Source of the DNA: Deltaproteobacteria bacterium
GTDB taxonomy: Bacteria > SAR324 > JACQKK01
Reading direction: 5' to 3'
Assembly: GCA_029858165.1 (NCBI GenBank)
Contig: JAOUFO010000054.1
Location: 1 to 9,210, forward strand
Length of the DNA: 9,210 nucleotides
Shown here one piece after another: positions 5,190-9,210 of this stretch. Each line of letters opens with the position of its first letter. The stretch's first letter is position 1. The position numbers and the translations under genes are program-made. The notes beneath the pieces were generated by a model. The model searched no databases. It was given only the letters and a program-made list of their open reading frames with translations, and was not told the origin of the DNA.

Positions 5190-7136
5190 ATGACAAGAGA
5201 GAACACCATGCTGAGCTATTTTAAAGACATGCGTATCGGGACCAAAGTCTCATTCTCATTTGCGACGATTCTGATCATCATGGGGTTGTCCTCCCTGGGG
5301 ATCTTCCTGGTAACAGAAATCGTGAAGGGCAAGACCATCAAGGCCAAGCAGGACAGCTTTGTTTATTCCCAAAAAGCCCAACAGATGAAGCTGAATGTGG
5401 TGCAGGTTCAGCAGTGGCTGACAGATATTTCGGCCACCCGGGGACAGGACGGCCTGAACGACGGGTTTGAACTGGCCCAGCTAAACGCGGATGAATATCT
5501 GAAAACATTGGGGGAATTCCGCACATATTATCAAAAAAACAACCCGGAAAACCTGCCGGTCGTCGGCCAGTTGGAAGCCCTGTTTCTCAGCTATTACAAC
5601 ACCGGGATCAAAATGGCCAAAGGATATGTGGCCGGAGGCCCCGCCGTCGGCAACAAACTGATGAGCGGGTTTGACAAATCCGCCACAGCCCTTACCGAAC
5701 AACTGGATGTTTTTGTGCACCATGAAACCCAGGACCTGGATGAGGACATTGCGGATATTGTGTTGTCTTTAAACAGCCTGCGGGCGGGGATTGTGGTGGC
5801 CGGCTTTTTGGCGGTCAGCATCGGGTTGCTGTTGGCCATCTGGCTGACCCGTTCCGTCACCAAGCCCCTGGGCAGTGTGGTGCATCAAATTGAGGAGATG
5901 ACCAAAGGCCACATGGTGGAGCGGCTGGAGGTGACCTCCCATGATGAAATCGGGGACATGATAGAATCCATTGACCATTATGCCGAAGACCTTCAGGCCG
6001 GCACCGTATCCGCCCTCACCAAACTGGCCCAGGGGGACCTGACTTTTCAGGCCCACCCCAAGGATGCCAACGACGTGATGGGCATGGCCCTGAAAATGGT
6101 GGGGGAAAACCTGAACAAACTGGTGATGGAAATCCATGTGGCCGGAGATTATATCGCCTCCGGCTCATCAGAGGTGGCCACCGCTTCCTCGTCCGTATCT
6201 CAGGGGGCGGTGGAAGAGGCTGCCGCCCTGGAACAGATTTCCACCTCTCTGACCGAGCTTTCCAGCAAAACAAAAACCAATGCTGAAAACGTCACCCAGG
6301 CAAACCGTCTGGCCCAGGAATCCAAAAAGGCCGCGGAGGATGGCGGCGGCATCATGACCCGCATGGTGGAATCCATGCGGCAGATCAACACCAGCAGCGA
6401 GGAAATCGCCAAGATCATCAAAATGATTGACGATATTTCCTTTCAGACCAACCTGTTGGCCTTAAACGCCGCGGTGGAGGCCGCCAGGGTGGGGAAATAC
6501 GGCAAAGGGTTTGCCGTGGTGGCCGAGGAGGTTCACTCCCTTTCGGAAAAAGCGGCCAAAGCGGCCAAAGACTCCGCCTCCCTGGTGGATACCGCCCATC
6601 ATCAGATCTCCGCCGGGGTTTCCATTGCGGAAGAATCGGCCAAATCCTTCAGCCTGATCACCTCCAAGGTGGAAAAAGTATCCGACCTGATGGGGGAAAT
6701 CGCTTTGTCCTCCACCGATCAGGCCCATGCCATTTCGCAAGTCAGCCAAACCCTGGAGCAGATGCAGGGGGTTGTGGGGCAAAATTCAGCCAGCGCGGAG
6801 CAATCCGCCGCTGCCGCGGAAGAATTGGCCGCCCAATCCGCCCAGTTGAAGGAAATGATCTCCCGGTTCAGGGTGAGGGAGAAAGTGGCCTCCGGAAAGG
6901 TGATTCAATTGCGCCCCAAACCCGTTGCCCAAGATTGGAAAAATTTGGGGGGGCCGGTCCACCTGACCCCCCCCCGGCCCGGAGGAAGTTTTCCATCCAC
7001 ATCTCAACCACAACCCCCCCGGCCAACGGCACCCAGCCAACAGGCCCAGCCGGGGCCAGCCACGCCGGATTCCGATGAGCCCCCAACCAACGGGTCTTCT
7101 ACCAACAAAGGCAATGGGGGCGGCCCAACCGCGTAA
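5190..7136 (+). CDS. Methyl-accepting chemotaxis protein
   Basis: This is a transmembrane chemoreceptor that would control CheA through CheW. TM1 is at about 20-43, a mainly helical periplasmic domain at 44-196, TM2 at about 197-219, a HAMP domain at about 219-272 with HAMP-like sequence to about 325, and the cytoplasmic signalling coiled coil to about 562. The periplasmic domain has the motif QQWLTDISATRG (74-85), which I recall from a family of bacterial receptors; its ligand is unknown. The hairpin tip has ISFQTNLLALNAAVEAAR (416-433), keeping the contact residues Phe418, Asn421, Glu430 and Arg433. Methylation-type sites include AAAEELAA (541-548) and ASAEQSAA (534-541). The last 80 residues are Pro/Gly/Ser-rich and end without an NWETF-type CheR tether. 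The start could instead be ATG 5208 (MLSYFKDM). The 167-bp gap upstream has no firm promoter. It converges with the kinase gene. Confidence 0.95.
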   Translation: MTRENTMLSYFKDMRIGTKVSFSFATILIIMGLSSLGIFLVTEIVKGKTIKAKQDSFVYSQKAQQMKLNVVQVQQWLTDISATRGQDGLNDGFELAQLNADEYLKTLGEFRTYYQKNNPENLPVVGQLEALFLSYYNTGIKMAKGYVAGGPAVGNKLMSGFDKSATALTEQLDVFVHHETQDLDEDIADIVLSLNSLRAGIVVAGFLAVSIGLLLAIWLTRSVTKPLGSVVHQIEEMTKGHMVERLEVTSHDEIGDMIESIDHYAEDLQAGTVSALTKLAQGDLTFQAHPKDANDVMGMALKMVGENLNKLVMEIHVAGDYIASGSSEVATASSSVSQGAVEEAAALEQISTSLTELSSKTKTNAENVTQANRLAQESKKAAEDGGGIMTRMVESMRQINTSSEEIAKIIKMIDDISFQTNLLALNAAVEAARVGKYGKGFAVVAEEVHSLSEKAAKAAKDSASLVDTAHHQISAGVSIAEESAKSFSLITSKVEKVSDLMGEIALSSTDQAHAISQVSQTLEQMQGVVGQNSASAEQSAAAAEELAAQSAQLKEMISRFRVREKVASGKVIQLRPKPVAQDWKNLGGPVHLTPPRPGGSFPSTSQPQPPRPTAPSQQAQPGPATPDSDEPPTNGSSTNKGNGGGPTA

Positions 7137-7257
7137 ACCGACGATTTTCGGTGGAACCCCATCCGGTTGGAAGGATTTCCTCCTGTTTCCGGCAGGGGGC
7201 CTCACAAAACTGCCGATAGAAAACGAGGGCCGGCCCCATGGATTGTCCGCAGATTGC

Positions 7258-7299
7258 GTACACCGGCGGAACTGTGGTGCATTCTTTTTTTTGTTTTTT
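7258..7299 (+). terminator. Probable terminator after the chemoreceptor gene
   Basis: GTACACC (7258-7264) can pair with GGTGCAT (7276-7282) with one mismatch and one G-T pair, around an 11-base loop. It is followed by a long T-rich run (7283-7299, T6 plus T2, then T6 after a G). The stem is imperfect but the T tail is strong. Its place between the convergent genes fits termination of the plus-strand transcript. On the minus strand the corresponding run is A-rich, so it would not end the kinase transcript. Confidence 0.4.
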
Positions 7300-7308
7300 C
7301 GGTTTGGC

Positions 7309-9210
7309 TTATGCCCCAGCCGGAGATTTGGGGGGGGCCTTCTTTAAGGGAAGGAAAACCTTGAATACTGTCCCCTTGCCTGGATTGCTTTCCACCATCA
7401 CCGCCCCCTGATGGCTTTTCACCGCGCCATACACCATGGCCAAACCCAGGCCGGTGCCTTTCCCCACAGCTTTGGTGGTAAAAAACGGGTCAAAAATCCG
7501 GCCCAGGTTCTCTTCTGCAATCCCGCAACCATTGTCTGCCACCAAAAACCGCACCATGGGTTTCCCTTTGAATTCCGGGTGGAGAGCCAGCAATCCGTTG
7601 TCTGGCTCCACCCGGGAAAGTTCCATCCTGATTTCCGGGTTTTCAATTCCCTCCAGGGCATCACAGCCATTGTTGATCAACTGGGTCAACACTCTTTCCA
7701 ATTGCTTGGGGTCCCCATCCACCATCAGGGTTTCCTGAGGAAACCGGGTAAGCACCTGAATGTTTTCCGGAAGGGTGTATCCGGTGAACTTCAATGCGTC
7801 GCGGGCCAGATCGTTGGCGGAAATTCCAATTTTTTTGGATTTTGTCTGACGGGAAAAGGTGGAAAGCTGGGTGACAAGATCGGTGGCCCGGATGGTCAGA
7901 CGGTCCATGCGGTCCAGGTTTCCCTGAACCGTTTCCAGGTCTTTTGTCTTTTCTTTCACCAAAAACAGGTTTCCGGTGATCCCGGTTAGGATATTGTTGA
8001 AATCATGGGCAATCCCCCCAACCAGGGTGGAGATGGCCTCCATTTTTCCGGCTTCACGGAGCTTGTCTTCCAATATTTCCTGATGGGTGACATCCTCATG
8101 AATACTGACGAAATGGGAGGTTCTGCCGGATTCATCCCGGATGGGGGCCACGGTCATCCTTATGGTGTGTAAACTGCCATCCCGGCGTTGAAGCACCCAT
8201 TTTTGCCGTGGAAGTTCCTCACCTCCGGGGAGTGTAAACAGGTTTAGGTAAGCTTTGGGGTCAAACCCCACCATTTCCAACACAGAAACCGGCCTGCCTT
8301 TCACAACCCCAACCGGATAACCGGTTAGGCTTGTAAACGCCCCGTTTACATATTCTATCAGGCCGTTCCTGTCGGTGATCATCACCCCCTCGGCGGCCTG
8401 TTCTATGGCCTGGGACAATATCCGCAAACGATGCTCCACCCTTTGGCGCTCTGTGATATCCCTGGCGATGGCAATGATGATTTCCTGATTGTCGTTTTCC
8501 CGAAACAGGTTTTCTCCCATATCCACCGGAAACCGGGAGCCGTCCTTGCGACGGATCCAGGTGACAGCCCCCCCCTCGGCCACCGATCCATCCACCACCT
8601 GACGAAAATGGTTTTTCAGGGTTTTTGCGTCGTAATCGGCCATCAACGGGGTTGGCCCCAGGGACATCAATTCCTCCCGGCTGTAGCCGGTCATGCGGGG
8701 GGCCGCCGCGTTAAACGCCAGAAAGGTCAGGGCTTTGGGGTCTATCAGAAAGATGGCATCCTGGCAGGAATCCAGGGCGGCGTTAAACCGGGTGAGTTCA
8801 GCCAGGGCCTGCTGGCGGTCATCCTCCAAATTCCGGGTGTGTGCCTCATTCACCCGGCACAGGGCCAAGGCCCTGGAAAAATTTTTCAGCACCGGCTCCA
8901 GCATGACCCCGATGGTCACCGGCACGGCAGGCTGGTGGTTGCCCATCAGCAGAAACAATCCGGATTCACCCACGGGAAGCACGATGGCGGTTACAAAGTG
9001 CAATTGTTTGCCAAACGGTGTTTGCCAAAGGGATGGGTCCTTCAGCCAAATTTGTTTGGATTCCACCAAAGCCTGGGGCAGCACAAAAGACTGCCCCTCC
9101 TTTTGGGCCAACACATGGCTGCCGATGGCCACGTCCATCCGGAACCCATCCCCCATCTGTTTGGAAACAGAGGATTGTTGTTCACCGGTTGAGGGCGGAG
9201 GGTCTGAAAT
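7309..9210 (-). CDS. PAS-PAS sensor histidine kinase (5' end outside window)
   Basis: This kinase would sense a signal through PAS domains and pass phosphate from ATP through a histidine to an unseen response regulator. The frame is open to the right edge with no stop, and the 18 codons before ATG 9156 read as a Pro/Ser/Gln-rich linker, so the true start probably lies outside. Numbering from that ATG, residues 1-105 look like the second half of a GAF-like domain, followed by a short coiled coil. PAS 1 is at about 123-236 and PAS 2 at about 243-360, each ending in a PAC-like strand (RDITERQ, HEDVTHQE). The H-box is GGIAHDFNNIL (380-390) with phospho-acceptor His384. The N-box is LINNGCDAL (493-501). 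G1 is DNGCGI (541-546), the F-box IFDPFFTTK (554-562) and G2 GKGTGLGLAMV (565-575). There is no C-terminal receiver domain and no membrane segment in the visible part. It converges on the chemoreceptor gene. Confidence 0.93.
   Translation of the reverse strand: MSDPPPSTGEQQSSVSKQMGDGFRMDVAIGSHVLAQKEGQSFVLPQALVESKQIWLKDPSLWQTPFGKQLHFVTAIVLPVGESGLFLLMGNHQPAVPVTIGVMLEPVLKNFSRALALCRVNEAHTRNLEDDRQQALAELTRFNAALDSCQDAIFLIDPKALTFLAFNAAAPRMTGYSREELMSLGPTPLMADYDAKTLKNHFRQVVDGSVAEGGAVTWIRRKDGSRFPVDMGENLFRENDNQEIIIAIARDITERQRVEHRLRILSQAIEQAAEGVMITDRNGLIEYVNGAFTSLTGYPVGVVKGRPVSVLEMVGFDPKAYLNLFTLPGGEELPRQKWVLQRRDGSLHTIRMTVAPIRDESGRTSHFVSIHEDVTHQEILEDKLREAGKMEAISTLVGGIAHDFNNILTGITGNLFLVKEKTKDLETVQGNLDRMDRLTIRATDLVTQLSTFSRQTKSKKIGISANDLARDALKFTGYTLPENIQVLTRFPQETLMVDGDPKQLERVLTQLINNGCDALEGIENPEIRMELSRVEPDNGLLALHPEFKGKPMVRFLVADNGCGIAEENLGRIFDPFFTTKAVGKGTGLGLAMVYGAVKSHQGAVMVESNPGKGTVFKVFLPLKKAPPKSPAGA

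Noticed and set aside
8431..9192. A 253-codon open frame on the plus strand across the kinase gene, with another at 7411-7989
   Set aside because: Both are antisense to well-supported kinase domains. Their His/Gly/Gln-rich translations resemble no family and arise from GC-rich codon use on the other strand.

Overview
The window is an ordinary chromosomal stretch carrying seven protein-coding genes. It most resembles a Gram-negative, flagellated or gliding bacterium of the deltaproteobacterial type (Desulfobacterota). That placement rests on the wording of the S1 protein (first domain with 'DIGYKSEG', six domains), on the long-form HisG next to a monofunctional HisI, and on the presence of a classical chemoreceptor. 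It is an inference from remembered family patterns, not a search result. The DNA is moderately GC-rich and unusually rich in G and C homopolymer runs of 7 to 9 bases.

Layout: bases 1-391 contain no convincing gene. They hold an 18-bp direct repeat pair near the left edge and some hairpins that probably lie in the leader of the first operon. hisI and hisG follow with an ATGA overlap and form a small histidine-biosynthesis operon covering step 1 (HisG) and step 3 (HisI). A 270-bp gap leads to rpsA (ribosomal protein S1), which ends in the best terminator of the window (3792-3822). prmA (ribosomal protein L11 methyltransferase) and xseB (exonuclease VII small subunit) come next, 13 bases apart and probably co-transcribed. 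The prmA reading frame stays open upstream through the rpsA terminator, so its true start is taken to be 3855.

After a 167-bp gap comes a large methyl-accepting chemotaxis protein gene (5190-7136). It converges on a minus-strand PAS-PAS histidine kinase gene that ends at 7309 and runs off the right edge at 9210. Both are signal-transduction proteins, but the convergent arrangement does not suggest a shared operon. No response regulator is present in the window.

No mobile element, CRISPR array, tRNA, rRNA or clearly novel system was recognised. The points worth a second look are the repeats at the left edge, the poly-C and poly-G tracts (notably C9 runs inside prmA and the chemoreceptor gene), the divergent signalling tip and proline-rich tail of the chemoreceptor, and the unrecognised N-terminal region of the kinase.
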